A DNA stretch of 8,015 nt, taken from assembly GCA_030632405.1 (NCBI GenBank), contig DAOVUU010000095.1:1-8015 (forward strand), in the 5' to 3' direction. The position numbers and the translations under genes are program-made. Of the stretch, positions 1 to 7,254 are shown one piece after another (within the stretch, counting starts at the first letter, position 1; each line of letters opens with the position of its first letter). This stretch comes from Desulfobulbaceae bacterium. GTDB taxonomy: Bacteria > Desulfobacterota > Desulfobulbia > Desulfobulbales > Desulfocapsaceae. The notes below the pieces were generated by a model, which saw nothing but the letters and a program-made list of their open reading frames with translations, ran no database searches and was not told where the DNA came from.

Positions 1-698
1 AATTCCTGAAAATTGAGTATTGATAAGAAGTCATGTGAGAACTTAGCTGGCAGCCGTGAGCTGGGCTGTGCAATATGGACCAGATGGCGGAGTCCGTACC
101 TTCTGGCTGATTGCAGGACCTTTTCCGTATCATCGGCAAAAAGAGTTCGATCCCTTTTGAAAGGAAGCCGTTCTTTCAACCTGCCCCAGAATTCGGGCTG
201 CTCTTTTGCAACACCTATTTCATTGGAGCAGAATATTGCTGTGAAATGGTTTGAGATATCAATTTTCCCTAATTTGACTGCGAGGGTTTTCGGGTGAGCA
301 TTGGTCACCAGGTAGGTGTCTTTCTTTAGTTCTTTCAGATATTCGAGGAATTCAATGACCTGGGGGCGAAGAGCAATGAGGTGGCTGATCTCTTTTTTTA
401 GTAGGGGAATATCCAGATGGAGTTCATTTGACCAGTAATCAAGGTCGGTCCATTCAAGGGTGGATTCCACCTTCCTGTATGTGTTCAGTAATTGGGACTT
501 AGCAGCGTGCACATCGATATGGTTTTTCCTGGCAAAAGCCTCCGGCAGGAATTCCTCCCAGAAGAAATCGTCAAAGTACTTGTCCAGAAGTGTGCCGTCC
601 AGATCCAGGAGAACTGTATCTATTTCACGCCAGGAGAAAGCTGCGGCAATCTGCCGACCATTTTCAGCCGGTTGTATGGGAGAGTTTATTAAGGTCAT
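1..698 (-). CDS. HAD-superfamily phosphatase, YrfG-like (GMP/IMP nucleotidase type), 3' end cut by window edge
   Basis: Translating the minus strand gives a frame open from an ATG at 698-696 to the window edge (232 codons). All four HAD motifs are present: motif I DLDGT with nucleophile Asp32 and acid/base Asp34, motif II Thr132 in LVTNAHP, motif III Lys165 in VAKEQ, and motif IV Asp189-Asp190 in LFADDTE. DTVLLDLDGTLLD, the FW pair after it, LDYWS, TNAHP and LAVKL closely match what I remember of E. coli YrfG (222 aa), a cytosolic GMP/IMP 5'-nucleotidase. The substrate here is inferred from that resemblance only. The chain already exceeds the E. coli length, so probably only a few C-terminal residues are missing. 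About 20 residues precede the conserved Trp23. The start lies 35 nt inside mfd in another frame with no clear Shine-Dalgarno, suggesting translational coupling. The exact start is less sure than the gene. Confidence 0.85.
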   Translation of the reverse strand, partial: MTLINSPIQPAENGRQIAAAFSWREIDTVLLDLDGTLLDKYFDDFFWEEFLPEAFARKNHIDVHAAKSQLLNTYRKVESTLEWTDLDYWSNELHLDIPLLKKEISHLIALRPQVIEFLEYLKELKKDTYLVTNAHPKTLAVKLGKIDISNHFTAIFCSNEIGVAKEQPEFWGRLKERLPFKRDRTLFADDTEKVLQSARRYGLRHLVHIAQPSSRLPAKFSHDFLSILNFQE

Positions 699-3600
699 TG
701 AGCGTTGCGGTGATAGTATCAAAAGTTTGTTCGGCAGATGTCATGTTTCTGCTGATAATCAGCCTTCCATTCGGAGTGAGCCTGGGCGGTTTGTTTTTTC
801 TTTTGCCGGAGTGGCGCTGCAGATAGGTCATAAGCATCTCAGGACTGAGGGGAGTATCATCAGAAAAGCTGAATACCAGGGTATCGTTTCCTTTTTCCAG
901 TTTATTGATACGTAAATCTGCAAGTGCTTTTTTCAGGGTAACGATGCGAAAGAGGTTGATGGTTTCCATGGGGAGACTGCCATATCTGTCCATCAGCTCC
1001 TCTTTCAGATCTTCGAGCATCTCCTGTGATGTGGTGGTCAGGGCAGCCATTCTTCTATAGGTGATATATCGCTGACTTATATCTGGGATGTATGTGGCTG
1101 GAATATACGCAGAAATTTTAATATTTATTTCGGGGTCAATGTCATCTCTCTGTTTTTCTGAATCTCCGCGAGATGCCTTGGCCTTAAGATCAGCCACCGT
1201 CTTTTGCAGAAGGTCCAGGTAGAGGTCATAGCCGATTGCGGCAATATTACCGCTCTGGGAGACGCCCAGCAGGTTTCCTCCCCCCCGTATCTGGAGATCA
1301 CTCATGGCCAGTTTGAATCCCCCGCCAAGTTCATTGCAGTCCATAAGTGCTCTGAGTCTGTCACGGGAATCCCGGCTGAGGCTGTCAACGGATGGAACAA
1401 GAAGATAGGCAAAGGATTGCGTACTTGATCTGCCCACTCTTCCGCGAAGCTGATAAATTTCAGCAAGACCCAGCATATCTGCACGATTTATGATAATTGT
1501 ATTGGCCGATGGGATATCCAGACCTGATTCTATTATGGTTGTGCTGACCAGGACATCAATCTCCTTATTGACAAAAGATACCATGATCGCCTCAAGATCC
1601 TTGCCGCTCATCTGTCCGTGGGCCACGGCGATTCGTGCTCCGGGGACCAGTTTTTGAATTGATGCAGCTATCCTGTGTATTGATTTCACCCGGTTATGTA
1701 CAAAAAACAGCTGTCCATGTCTACGGAGTTCCTTGCTCACAGCTTCCTTAATAACCAGATCATCATAGCGGGCAACAAAGGTCTTTACCGGGCGTCTGTG
1801 CTCCGGCGGGGTGGAAATCAAGGATAAGTCTCTGATACTGAGAAGCGACATCTGCAGAGTTCGCGGAATAGGTGTGGCGGTCAGAGTGAGTATATCAACC
1901 TCTGCCCGCATCTTTTTAACTTTTTCTTTATGGGCAACACCGAAGCGGTGTTCCTCATCGATCACCAGCAGTCCAAGGTTTTGAAAATGAACATCTTTTG
2001 AGAGCAGCCGGTGGGTCCCGATAATTATATTTACAGTACCTCCGGCAAGACCCTTCAGGATTTGCCGCTGCTGTGCCGGGCTGCGAAACCGGTTGATGCA
2101 CTCGATATTGACCGGAAAGCCTTTCAGTCTTTCTTTGAAAGTCTTGACGTGCTGTTCGGCGAGTACTGTTGTGGGGACAAGTACTGCCGCCTGGAACCCG
2201 TCCTCAACTACCTTAAAGGCTGCTCTGATGGCAACCTCGGTTTTGCCGAATCCGACATCACCGCAGATGAGGCGGTCCATGGGGTTGGTGCTGGTAAGAT
2301 CATCAAGAACATCATTAATGGCTTTTTCCTGGCCTGGAGTTTCATCAAAGGCGAAAGATTTTTCCAGTTCATTAAAGAGCGGCCCGGGTGGTGAAAACTG
2401 TCTGCCCTCTCGAATTTCCCTTTGGGCGTAGATATTGAGCAGTTCCTGGGCAACTTTCCACACCTCCTCCTTTATTTTTGCCTTAGTGGCTTTCCAGCTC
2501 TGGGTTCCAAGCTTATCGATTTTAGGCAGCCTGTCGGACAGACCTTCATATTTGCTGATAAGGTTGAGCCTGTCCACCGGCAGGTAGAGTTTATCACCAT
2601 CACGGTATTCAATAAGCATAAAATCATTAATAATGGACTGGAACTCTACGGTGGATAATCCTTTGTATATGCCAAGACCGTGATCCCGGTGGACCACAAT
2701 GTCTCCGTCACCCAGTTCAGCAAAACGCACGGGATCCGCCTGCTGTTTTTTCCTCTTTGAGCGATTGCCAAGCCGCATCTCTCCAAAAATCTCGCTTTCA
2801 GAGAGCAGGTGGGATTTCTGTTCGATGAGAGAGAATCCCCGGGACAGAGGATGGTTACAGAGAAAGAGTTTTTCTTCGGATAAGAGTGGCAGTTTATCCA
2901 GGTCCAGAGGGGCTTCAAGCAGCGCTATATCATGGTTGTGTTTACTGAGCAGTTCCGCAAGATTTTTAGTATGGCGCGGAGACCGGCAGCAGATGATGAC
3001 CTTGTCACCCTCGGCCTGCCATTGAAATATCTGATCTGTGAGGGGAGAGAGAAGGCCCAGTTGTGAACGTTTTAAAGCAATATCCTGTTTGAGCAGCTGA
3101 TGGTTGGAGGTTGAGATATTGATAGTTTCGGTTTTTTCAGGGGGGAAATCGGTGAACAGCAGCCGCTGAAATGAATTCATCCGGCTTCTCAGTTTTTCTC
3201 TATTGACAAAGAGATCTGAAGGTTCCAGAGCCGGTCGTTTGTTTTGCAGAGCCACCTGGTAATTGGCTTCTATTCGTTCAAATGTGATATCCAGGGATTG
3301 GAAGATTGATTCAGGATCGATGAGGATCAGAGTGGTATCAATGGAGAGGAAGTCGAGGACGGAGGAGCTTGTCTGCTCCTGCCCTTTATAGAAGAGTGGC
3401 AGAAAAAATTCCATACCTGCAAAACGTTGACCGCTTTTGATCCTTTCGATGATTCGCACTGTTTCATCGTTGTCCCATCCGCAGGTGTTGCCATACACTT
3501 GAAATTGTCGAGCGATTTCTTTCCGTGCACCAGTGGACTTATGGTCTATGAGGATATCTGTTACCGGTAGAAGGGTGGCATCGGCTATTTCTCTGGTGGA

Positions 3601-4221
3601 TCGCTGGGTGAATGGGTCGTAGGAACGAAGAGACTCTATGGTGTCACCAAAAAAATCGAGACGAAGAGGTCCTTCATGGACTTCTCCTCCGTCAAGAAGA
3701 AAGGGTGGGGGGAATATGTCAATGATGCCGCCCCGAACGGAAAAATCGCCGACCGATTGTGTCAGGGCAACTTTTTCGTAGCCGAGGTTGATAAGGTTTA
3801 AAAGCAGACTGTCCTGATCGCACTCCTCTTCTGCCATCAGATACTCTGACACTCTGGTCAGCAAATCAATGGGCATAACCCTTCGCAGCAGCGCCTCAAC
3901 CGAGGTGACCATGACATAGCCACCGTCTCTTTCCTTGAGCTGATAGAGAGTTGCGAGTCTGGCTGCGGTGACCTGTTGATCTGGAGAGAGAAGCGTGTAG
4001 GGAGGGATTTCATGACCTGGATAACTTAATATATGTCTGTCTGTAAAGAGGTTCAGGTCCTGTTTGAATATTGAGACATCATGTTCGTCAGGTACTATAC
4101 AGCAGCAGTTGCCCTCTTTTGCTGTAAGTGCTGCCAGCCATGCACTGCTGCTGCCACGCAGACCGGATACGGCTGTACGTTTTGAACTGCCGGGGAGTGT
4201 TGAAATGGGTTTCAGTGTCAT
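664..4221 (-). CDS. mfd: Transcription-repair coupling factor Mfd
   Basis: Mfd is a cytosolic DNA translocase that binds stalled RNA polymerase, pushes it off the template and recruits UvrA to start transcription-coupled excision repair. At 1185 aa it is close to the E. coli protein (1148). The N-terminal part (about 15-350) resembles the UvrB-like modules, including GDFSVRGGIIDIFPP. The RNA polymerase-interacting domain (about 500-560) contains GDIVVHRDHGLGIYKG. The translocase has Walker A GDVGFGKTE (654-662, Lys660), Walker B DEEH (755-758), motif III TATPIPRTL, and motifs V-VI with GLDIPSANT and QLRGRVGRS near 925. The C-terminal regulatory D7 domain fills about 1020-1185. No frameshift is visible. 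ATG 4221 is the only ATG, GTG or TTG available in frame near the N-terminus, yet it has no Shine-Dalgarno and directly follows a terminator-like hairpin. The downstream phosphatase gene overlaps its last 35 nt. Confidence 0.98.
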   Translation of the reverse strand: MTLKPISTLPGSSKRTAVSGLRGSSSAWLAALTAKEGNCCCIVPDEHDVSIFKQDLNLFTDRHILSYPGHEIPPYTLLSPDQQVTAARLATLYQLKERDGGYVMVTSVEALLRRVMPIDLLTRVSEYLMAEEECDQDSLLLNLINLGYEKVALTQSVGDFSVRGGIIDIFPPPFLLDGGEVHEGPLRLDFFGDTIESLRSYDPFTQRSTREIADATLLPVTDILIDHKSTGARKEIARQFQVYGNTCGWDNDETVRIIERIKSGQRFAGMEFFLPLFYKGQEQTSSSVLDFLSIDTTLILIDPESIFQSLDITFERIEANYQVALQNKRPALEPSDLFVNREKLRSRMNSFQRLLFTDFPPEKTETINISTSNHQLLKQDIALKRSQLGLLSPLTDQIFQWQAEGDKVIICCRSPRHTKNLAELLSKHNHDIALLEAPLDLDKLPLLSEEKLFLCNHPLSRGFSLIEQKSHLLSESEIFGEMRLGNRSKRKKQQADPVRFAELGDGDIVVHRDHGLGIYKGLSTVEFQSIINDFMLIEYRDGDKLYLPVDRLNLISKYEGLSDRLPKIDKLGTQSWKATKAKIKEEVWKVAQELLNIYAQREIREGRQFSPPGPLFNELEKSFAFDETPGQEKAINDVLDDLTSTNPMDRLICGDVGFGKTEVAIRAAFKVVEDGFQAAVLVPTTVLAEQHVKTFKERLKGFPVNIECINRFRSPAQQRQILKGLAGGTVNIIIGTHRLLSKDVHFQNLGLLVIDEEHRFGVAHKEKVKKMRAEVDILTLTATPIPRTLQMSLLSIRDLSLISTPPEHRRPVKTFVARYDDLVIKEAVSKELRRHGQLFFVHNRVKSIHRIAASIQKLVPGARIAVAHGQMSGKDLEAIMVSFVNKEIDVLVSTTIIESGLDIPSANTIIINRADMLGLAEIYQLRGRVGRSSTQSFAYLLVPSVDSLSRDSRDRLRALMDCNELGGGFKLAMSDLQIRGGGNLLGVSQSGNIAAIGYDLYLDLLQKTVADLKAKASRGDSEKQRDDIDPEINIKISAYIPATYIPDISQRYITYRRMAALTTTSQEMLEDLKEELMDRYGSLPMETINLFRIVTLKKALADLRINKLEKGNDTLVFSFSDDTPLSPEMLMTYLQRHSGKRKNKPPRLTPNGRLIISRNMTSAEQTFDTITATLNDLNKLSHTTG

Positions 4222-4260
4222 AAAAAGAAGCGCCGGCTGAACTTCTGGAGTGCAGCCGGC
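4222..4260 (-). terminator. Terminator-like hairpin plus T-tract abutting the mfd start codon
   Basis: On the minus strand GCCGGCTG (4260-4253) pairs perfectly with CAGCCGGC (4239-4232). Inside, after a C/T mismatch, ACT pairs with AGT around a 5-nt loop. The 3' arm is followed by GCTTCTTTTT, which ends exactly at the mfd ATG. This is the form of a rho-independent terminator for bamA, 31 nt past its stop codon. Because mfd starts at the last T, the element must also be transcribed in any mfd mRNA with a leader, so it may act as an attenuator or leave mfd with leaderless or AU-rich initiation. The T-tract is interrupted by one C, so termination may be partial. Structure is seen directly; function is inferred. 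Confidence 0.75.
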
Positions 4261-4290
4261 AAAATAAAATAATTTAAAGGAAGTTGGAGT

Positions 4291-6978
4291 TTAGAACGTG
4301 CCGCCTATACTGAAATCCCAGACAGATTGGTCTTCATCGGGAAGCGGGTCAAGATTGTATCCCCAGACGATGCGTAATGGTCCCATGGGAGAGAGCCATC
4401 GAATACCGAGCCCGGCAGCATGTTTGATGGAGTCATTGATTTCTCCAAAGTTTTCACCGTCATTGAGTACCTGCCCTGAGTCGTAAAATATGGCGCCGTT
4501 GACACCCTGGGCTTCAAGGAGAGGAAAAATAAACTCGAGATTGGTATACCACATCTTGTCGCCACCGATACGTTCACCGGTTGCCGGATCTATCGGACTG
4601 ATTTTACCATATTCAAATCCGCGGACCGAGTTCAGACCACCGAGGAAAAATCTTTCGTAGACAGGAAGTTTGCCCGGCTCGTTTTCAAACACCTGGCCCG
4701 CTGCACCTTTGGCATGAAAAACAGTTTTCCAGAACATTGGGAAATACCAGCTGGTTGAACCTTCGACCTTAGTGAACTGTGCATCTCCTCCCAGAGGGCC
4801 ACCGCCATATTTGACGCTGGCTATATTTCTGGACCCCCTGGACGCTCCATAGATACGATCACGGGTATCTCTTACCATCGACATTTTTACGGCACTTGTA
4901 ATGTGCAGATCAACGGAATTCTGGATCACGTAGGAAGCGTTTTCAGAGACGTCGGTCAGATCTGTGTCGGTATAGCTGTAATTGCCGTAGACTTTCCATT
5001 TTTCCCAGATGGGATATCCGATACGGATACCGCCACCCCTTGAATCTTTGGTGTAATCATCGTATTCTCTTTCCACGCTGAAAATATCGAGGCCCCAGGA
5101 GAGGGCTGAATCGTTGAGGTGCGGGTTGGTATACCCCAGATTGTACCTGGAACTGACTCCACTGATATTTGCGCTTAAAGAAAGGGTATCACCCCGGCCT
5201 AGAAAGTTGTTTTCAGAGATTGTACCCATTAGTATCAGCTTGTCCACAGAACTGTAACCGGCGCCGATACTGAAGGTTCCTGTACTTTTTTCTTTCACCT
5301 CGATGATGACATTCATGCGGTCAGGATCAATTGAAGGTTCCGGGGTAATATTTACTTCTTCAAAGTACATCAACCGCTGCAGGGCCTGAGTACTTTGCCG
5401 CAGTGCTTTAGAGTTGAAGACACCTCCTTCGGCGATTCTCAGTTCACGGCGAATGACATTGTCCCTTGTTCGACTGTTGCCCTTGATGGTTATCCTGTTA
5501 ATGTAGACCAGTTCGCCTTGAGTAATTTTAAAGTTGATATCAATTCGGTTACCGACCTGGGATTTTGTGGTGAGAGGGTTGATCCCGGCAAAGGCGTAAC
5601 CTGACTCGGCGTAATAGTCGGTCAGCTTCATGATATCCTCTCTTAGTGACTGCCTGGAGAGATAATTTTCTTTGCGAATCGTGAGCATATCGAGAAGCTC
5701 TTCCCTGGTACCGATAATGTCGCCGGAAAAATCAACAGTGCCGACCATGAACTGAGGACCTTCTTCTACTACAAATTTGAGATAGATCGATTCCTTTTCC
5801 TGCCGTATTTCAGGTTCTCCTATTTTTGCTTCTAAAAAACCATTGTTATTATAAAAGGAGACTATGCGTGATGCATCCTGCCTGACTTTAACTATATCCA
5901 GGAGTCCCCCTTCGGTCAGCCAGGAGAGAAACCATTTCTCGCTGGTTTCTATTTCATCGAGCAGGTCGTCATCGTCAAAGGTTACATTGCCTTCTACGGT
6001 AATTTCTTTGATAAATATTTTTTCACCCTCGTCAATCACAAAACGAACCACAGCTCCTCTATCACTGGGGTAGCTTATCTTAGCGGTGACTTGACTGTTA
6101 TAGAAACCTTTCTCCTTGTATAAAAGCCGGATAGTCTCTTCAGCCATACTGATTTTGGCAGGATTGAGGATAAAGCGCTCCTTTATATTGGCCGCATCTC
6201 TGACGTCTTCTTCCTTCAACTCGTCTATACCCTCAAATATTACCGATTGTATTACAGGTTTTTCAATGACCCTGAACGTCACCTTTTTCCCTTTAGGGGT
6301 ATCAATTGCATCGATCTGAACGTCATTGAAATAGCCCATTTTGTAAATAGATTTCAAGTCCTTGCGGAGGGCGGCAGGGTCATATGCATCACCTGCTTTG
6401 GTGGATATCTTACGGAGAATTGCCCCTGAATCAATTCGGCTATTGCCCTCAGGGGCAATAGAGGCAATACGAAAATCCCTTTCTGTATAGGATTGGATTT
6501 TTAAACCAATCTTTTTCAGTGCTCCTGGCAGTTCATCGAGGGACTGGGCGGTCTGAAAATAATATGTAGGAGATTTCGGTGAGAGAATATCAAAAAGTTT
6601 TACATCAACGCTTATCTGGTTGCCAATGACGGTAAGATTTCCTGCAGCGATATAATCAGCCTGCGTCGTATCTGCAATTTTCTGTAGTACTTTCACCGGA
6701 GGGGGCCAGCTGCCGCCATATTCTGCAAATGTCTCTGCACTACCCCGGGGCATCATCCGGATATTTCTTTCGGTCAATATTTTTTGCAGGCTGGAATCTA
6801 CCTGGAGTGTAAGAGCATCTTTTTTCTCGAGAGTGTTGATATTGAGAGGCAGGAAGGTTATTTCGCTGGAAGCTGCCATCACAGGCAGGGGCCAGAGTAA
6901 AAGAGTAAACAAAAGAGCGTAAACTGGTTTGGGTAGTTTCAAAGCAGATCGATATGCATTTTTCCTGATAAAAATCAT
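4291..6978 (-). CDS. bamA: Outer-membrane protein assembly factor BamA with extra N-terminal TolB-like domain
   Basis: BamA is the central outer-membrane protein of the BAM complex, folding and inserting beta-barrel proteins. Residues 1-35 form a signal peptide: basic start, hydrophobic core YALLFTLLLWPL, likely cleavage after VMA. Residues about 39-166 are an additional alpha/beta domain not found in E. coli BamA (810 aa against 895 here); see findings. Five POTRA domains follow at about 167-240, 241-318, 319-408, 409-488 and 489-565. The 16-stranded barrel runs from about 566 to the end, with the loop-6 motif VRGF at 785-788 and a C-terminal Phe in the ending DFSIGGTF, a typical barrel signal. 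The protein contains no cysteine, so the loop-6 cysteine pair of E. coli is absent. The start is supported by AGGA 8 nt upstream. It is transcribed from its own promoter, divergent from comF. The usual neighbours skp, lpxD and fabZ are not in the window. Confidence 0.96.
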   Translation of the reverse strand: MIFIRKNAYRSALKLPKPVYALLFTLLLWPLPVMAASSEITFLPLNINTLEKKDALTLQVDSSLQKILTERNIRMMPRGSAETFAEYGGSWPPPVKVLQKIADTTQADYIAAGNLTVIGNQISVDVKLFDILSPKSPTYYFQTAQSLDELPGALKKIGLKIQSYTERDFRIASIAPEGNSRIDSGAILRKISTKAGDAYDPAALRKDLKSIYKMGYFNDVQIDAIDTPKGKKVTFRVIEKPVIQSVIFEGIDELKEEDVRDAANIKERFILNPAKISMAEETIRLLYKEKGFYNSQVTAKISYPSDRGAVVRFVIDEGEKIFIKEITVEGNVTFDDDDLLDEIETSEKWFLSWLTEGGLLDIVKVRQDASRIVSFYNNNGFLEAKIGEPEIRQEKESIYLKFVVEEGPQFMVGTVDFSGDIIGTREELLDMLTIRKENYLSRQSLREDIMKLTDYYAESGYAFAGINPLTTKSQVGNRIDINFKITQGELVYINRITIKGNSRTRDNVIRRELRIAEGGVFNSKALRQSTQALQRLMYFEEVNITPEPSIDPDRMNVIIEVKEKSTGTFSIGAGYSSVDKLILMGTISENNFLGRGDTLSLSANISGVSSRYNLGYTNPHLNDSALSWGLDIFSVEREYDDYTKDSRGGGIRIGYPIWEKWKVYGNYSYTDTDLTDVSENASYVIQNSVDLHITSAVKMSMVRDTRDRIYGASRGSRNIASVKYGGGPLGGDAQFTKVEGSTSWYFPMFWKTVFHAKGAAGQVFENEPGKLPVYERFFLGGLNSVRGFEYGKISPIDPATGERIGGDKMWYTNLEFIFPLLEAQGVNGAIFYDSGQVLNDGENFGEINDSIKHAAGLGIRWLSPMGPLRIVWGYNLDPLPDEDQSVWDFSIGGTF
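6419..6460 (-). repeat. Overlapping inverted repeats inside bamA
   Basis: ATTGCCCCTGA (6419-6429) is a perfect 11-nt reverse complement of TCAGGGGCAAT (6449-6459). A second pair, TATTGCCC (6441-6448) and GGGCAATA (6453-6460), shares the same right arm. The two stems therefore exclude each other. They lie in codons for the first strand and turn of POTRA1 (about residues 173-187). No role is established; the encoded protein is ordinary here. Confidence 0.5.
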
Positions 6979-6986
6979 AGGTTTTT

Positions 6987-6990
6987 TCCT
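6987..6990 (-). promoter_or_regulatory. Ribosome binding site of bamA
   Basis: The minus strand reads AGGA followed by 8 nt and then the ATG at 6978. Spacing is normal and no competing ATG lies close by, so this fixes the bamA start just before a well-formed signal peptide. Confidence 0.7.
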
Positions 6991-7053
6991 GTAATTATTT
7001 CACCAAAAGCTGTGTCTATTATTTTTAAAGTAATCCTGAGTAAAAAACGATTC

Positions 7054-7081
7054 ATTATGCCATGTTTTTCTATAATTGCAA
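7054..7081 (-). promoter_or_regulatory. Predicted sigma70-type promoter for bamA
   Basis: On the minus strand a -35 box TTGCAA (7081-7076, 4 of 6 consensus) is separated by 16 nt from a -10 box CATAAT (7059-7054, 5 of 6). The -10 is preceded by TGG, giving an extended -10 (TGn). Transcription would begin near 7047, leaving a leader of about 70 nt before the bamA ATG. I found no convincing sigmaE-type box, although E. coli bamA has one. This is a prediction by eye. Confidence 0.5.
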
Positions 7082-7163
7082 AGAACGCAGTTCAGTGTGA
7101 AAGAAAAATATATGAAATTTAAAGTATTGTATAACTCTTTTCCAAAAAACGAGCAGCGGGGAT

Positions 7164-7200
7164 AGTCAGACAATTTTGCAGTCACACAGTAGGTCTGACT
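7164..7200 (+). repeat. 8-bp inverted repeat followed by T-tract
   Basis: AGTCAGAC (7164-7171) and GTCTGACT (7193-7200) are perfect reverse complements separated by 21 nt. On the plus strand the right arm runs into four more Ts (7201-7204). As RNA it would be a modest stem with a large loop, weaker than a standard terminator. As DNA it could be a spaced dyad operator upstream of comF. The repeat is seen directly; either role is inference. Confidence 0.55.
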
Positions 7201-7237
7201 TTTTACGACGCCACAATGTTGTAACAGAGGTTATTCC

Positions 7238-7245
7238 AAGGAGGG
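7238..7245 (+). promoter_or_regulatory. Strong Shine-Dalgarno site of comF
   Basis: AAGGAGGG lies 9 nt before the ATG at 7255. It is an almost complete anti-16S complement and clearly selects this start over the in-frame ATG five codons later. Confidence 0.85.
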
Positions 7246-7254
7246 AATTGATAA

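Larger units (their letters stand above)
6979..7254. other. bamA-comF divergent intergenic region
   Basis: This 276-nt gap separates two divergent genes and is visibly AT-richer than the coding DNA, mainly between 6981 and 7150. It holds the bamA promoter and Shine-Dalgarno site, an 8-bp dyad at 7164-7200, and the comF Shine-Dalgarno site. The comF promoter is unclear. A perfect TATAAT sits on the plus strand at 7071-7076 but lacks a good -35. A weak alternative is CTGACT (7195-7200) with TGTAAC 20 nt further on. A 61-codon open frame on the minus strand (7185-7000) covers much of the gap but shows no family resemblance and spans the bamA promoter, so I do not call it a gene. Confidence 0.6.

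Noticed and set aside
460..915. 151-codon plus-strand frame across the mfd/phosphatase junction
   Set aside because: It is antisense to two well-supported genes and its translation is low-complexity and Ser-rich with no family resemblance.
1280..1286. Run of seven C (G7 on the mfd coding strand), a possible phase-variable tract
   Set aside because: It encodes the conserved Arg-Gly-Gly-Gly stretch of Mfd, the frame is intact, and phase variation of this gene is not expected. At most a place to watch for sequencing error.
2011..2431. Two plus-strand frames over 110 codons antisense to mfd
   Set aside because: They overlie the highly conserved Walker A part of mfd and are explained by the codon pattern of that gene.
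4232..4260. Hairpin at 4232-4260 as a plus-strand terminator
   Set aside because: On the plus strand the 3' arm is followed by A-rich sequence rather than Ts, and no plus-strand gene ends nearby.
7000..7185. 61-codon minus-strand frame in the bamA-comF gap
   Set aside because: It is AT-rich, has no recognisable family features and spans the predicted bamA promoter. More likely chance.
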